The notes under the pieces were generated by a model, which was not told where the DNA came from, searched no databases, and saw only the letters and a list, made by a program, of their open reading frames with translations. This document shows, one piece after another, positions 62,418 to 64,000 of a DNA stretch of 64,000 nucleotides. Origin of the DNA: Streptomyces sp. 3214.6 (GTDB lineage Bacteria > Actinomycetota > Actinomycetes > Streptomycetales > Streptomycetaceae); the NCBI RefSeq assembly GCF_900129855.1, contig NZ_LT670819.1:4030001-4094000 (forward strand), written 5' to 3'. Position 1 is the first letter of the stretch. The number at the start of each line of letters is the position of its first letter. The position numbers and the translations under genes are program-made.

Positions 62418-63827
62418 ATGGCCACGCAGTACGGGCAGTACGGGCAGTACTACGACGAGTACGACCAGTACGACCGGTACGACGAGCACGGACCCGAGTA
62501 CCGGCGCCGGGGCGGGGAGCGCCGGCAGCTGTTGCCGTCGGGACTGCGTGAGCCGCTCACGGCTCGCCACTGGCGTGAGCTCCTCTACGTCCTGCTCGGT
62601 CTGCCGATCGGCATCGTGCTGTTCACGTTCGCGGTCACGATGCTGTCGCTGGGTGCGGGCCTGCTGGTGACGTTCCTCGGTGTCCCGGTGCTGGCGGCGG
62701 GGCTCGCCGCGTGCCGGGGCTTCGGGGCCGTGGAGCGGGCGCGGGCGCGCGGGCTGCTCGGCCTGGAGGTCGACGCGCCCGAGCCGCTGCGGCCGCGCGG
62801 CAGCGGCCCGATGGCCTGGATGGGCGCCGTCCTCAAGAGCGGCACGTCGTGGCGGAGCGTGCTGTACGCGGTGGTGCAGTTCCCGTGGGCGGTGTTCTCT
62901 TTCGGCGTCACCGTGACGGTGTGGTCGTTCGGCTGGAGCATGCTGACGTATCCGCTGTGGTTCTGGGTCTTCCCGGCGTACGGCGGTCAGGGCGGGCTTC
63001 AGCTGTACGGAGACGAGCAGCACAGCGTCTACCTCGACAACCCGTTCGAGATCGCCGTGACGGCGCTGGTGGGCCTGCTGATCACGCTGGCCACGCCGTG
63101 GATCGTGCGGGCGCTGACGACGGTGGACCGGCTGCTGGTGCACGGGCTGCTCGGGCCGTCGTCGCTGGGGGCGCGGGTGGTGGAGCTGGAGTCGGACCGG
63201 GGTGTCGTGGTGGACACGGCGGCCGCCGATCTGCGGCGCATCGAGCGCGATCTGCACGACGGGGCGCAGGCCCGGCTGGTGGCGCTGGCGATGGATCTGG
63301 GGGTGGCGAAGGAGACGCTGCGGGAGAATCCGCAGGCGGCGGCGCGGATGGTGGATGACGCCCACGGTGAGGTGAAGACGGCGCTGCAGGAGCTGCGGGA
63401 TCTGGCGCGGGGGATTCATCCGGCGGTGCTGACGGACCGGGGGCTGGACGCGGCGTTGTCGGCGGTGGCGTCGCGGTGCGTGGTGCCGGTGCGGGTGGAG
63501 GTGGATCTGGTGGAGCGGCCGGCGCCGGCGATCGAGGGGATCGCGTACTTCACCGTGTCGGAGCTGCTGCAGAACATCAGCAAGCACAGTGGGGCGCGGT
63601 CGGCCGCGGTGGATGTGTGGCGGGTGGAGGATCGGTTGATGTTGCAGGTGGTGGATGACGGGATGGGCGGAGCGGATGCCTCCGGCGGGGGGGCCGGGGG
63701 TGGGTCGGGGTTGGCCGGGCTTGCGGGGCGGTTGGATTCGGTGGACGGGATTCTGGTGGTGGATTCGCCGGTGGGCGGGCCCACTCGGATCACCGCGGAG
63801 TTGCCCTGGCGGGCGGAAGGGGTCTGA
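62418..63827 (+). CDS. Sensor histidine kinase (DesK/NarX type), paralogue 2
   Basis: 469 residues. A Tyr/Gln/Asp-rich start (residues 2-30, GQYGQYYDEYDQYDRYDEHG) precedes the same membrane sensor as in paralogue 1 but with an extra segment of about 40 residues (WSMLTYPLWFWVFPAYGGQG). The kinase core is almost identical: ESDRGVVVDTAAADLRRI, IERDLHDGAQARLV and FTVSELLQNISKHSGARSA. A Gly-rich insert lies in the ATP lid. The partner response regulator may lie beyond the window. Confidence 0.9.
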   Translation: MATQYGQYGQYYDEYDQYDRYDEHGPEYRRRGGERRQLLPSGLREPLTARHWRELLYVLLGLPIGIVLFTFAVTMLSLGAGLLVTFLGVPVLAAGLAACRGFGAVERARARGLLGLEVDAPEPLRPRGSGPMAWMGAVLKSGTSWRSVLYAVVQFPWAVFSFGVTVTVWSFGWSMLTYPLWFWVFPAYGGQGGLQLYGDEQHSVYLDNPFEIAVTALVGLLITLATPWIVRALTTVDRLLVHGLLGPSSLGARVVELESDRGVVVDTAAADLRRIERDLHDGAQARLVALAMDLGVAKETLRENPQAAARMVDDAHGEVKTALQELRDLARGIHPAVLTDRGLDAALSAVASRCVVPVRVEVDLVERPAPAIEGIAYFTVSELLQNISKHSGARSAAVDVWRVEDRLMLQVVDDGMGGADASGGGAGGGSGLAGLAGRLDSVDGILVVDSPVGGPTRITAELPWRAEGV

Positions 63828-63953
63828 GGGGGGCGGATTTTTCTCGCCCCCCCGCCGCCCCTACCCGTTCCCATCCGTCCCCTGGGGGCTGCGGCCCCGG
63901 CCCCCCAGACCCTCAGCCCCCAGACCCCCTAGACCCCCGCCGTCGGCCCTTGA

Positions 63954-63985
63954 CGAGCCTCGTCCTCAAACGCCGGACGGGCTGA
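63954..63985. repeat. Dispersed Streptomyces intergenic repeat
   Basis: The element containing TCAAACGCCGGACGGGCT is a sequence seen in very many Streptomyces intergenic regions. Here it follows a C/G-homopolymer-rich stretch after the kinase gene. Confidence 0.5.
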
Positions 63986-64000
63986 ATGGGCCGGCCCGCC

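Overview
The window comes from a high-GC actinomycete, almost certainly a Streptomyces chromosome. The gene order secE-nusG-rplK-rplA-(two lipoproteins)-rplJ-rplL-rpoB-rpoC, the frequent GTG starts, the 1161-residue RpoB and the C-terminal wording of the proteins all match that genus.

Layout of the chromosomal part. 1-1.7 kb holds two divergent genes for polyprenol-linked mannosylation. 1.7-15.8 kb, minus strand, is the transcription and translation core: rpoC, rpoB, rplL, rplJ, two paralogous lipoproteins, rplA, rplK, nusG and secE, with tRNA-Trp upstream. 16.2-25.9 kb is housekeeping: an aspartate-type aminotransferase, adenosine deaminase, a divergent TetR/oxidoreductase pair with twin operators, murB, a HadA/HadB-like dehydratase pair, rpmG, tRNA-Met, tRNA-Thr, a probably inactive amidohydrolase, and small conserved proteins ending at a run of 29 C. 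45.8-64 kb is again core chromosome: tRNA-Tyr, a YajQ protein, a GlsB-like protein, an APC permease, SMI1/KNR4, htpX-yccF, a second and incomplete complex I operon (nuoA,B,C,H-N, without D,E,F,G), and two tandem paralogous sensor kinases.

26.0-45.7 kb is a 19.7 kb actinomycete integrative and conjugative element (AICE) in the 3' part of tRNA-Tyr, bounded by 60-bp perfect direct repeats. From left to right it carries: a cargo operon of three genes (a membrane-anchored HEPN protein split by an IS21-family insertion, a DUF2335-like membrane protein and an AIPR abortive-infection protein); a GntR-Nudix fusion regulator and an XRE regulator, convergent; a control region with two perfect 16-bp palindromes followed by a long, structured leader; small transfer genes (DUF6284-like, DUF2637, RRQRL-type zinc protein, SpdB-like); the FtsK-type DNA translocase TraB; a repeat array that looks like its clt recognition site; a primase-polymerase and DUF3631 helicase replication module with CCGCCAC iterons; and xis-int next to the intact tRNA.

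How the element probably works (inference): the GntR-Nudix protein would repress the promoter of the transfer/replication operon and its own gene through related palindromes. On release, Int and Xis excise the element, PrimPol and the DUF3631 protein replicate it, and TraB binds the 12-bp-periodic GACAAG array and pumps double-stranded DNA into the neighbouring mycelium with the help of Spd proteins. The HEPN/DUF2335/AIPR operon at the left end is the most likely undescribed system: a putative anti-phage cassette whose first gene has been broken by a transposon, with the original reading frame still exactly restorable.
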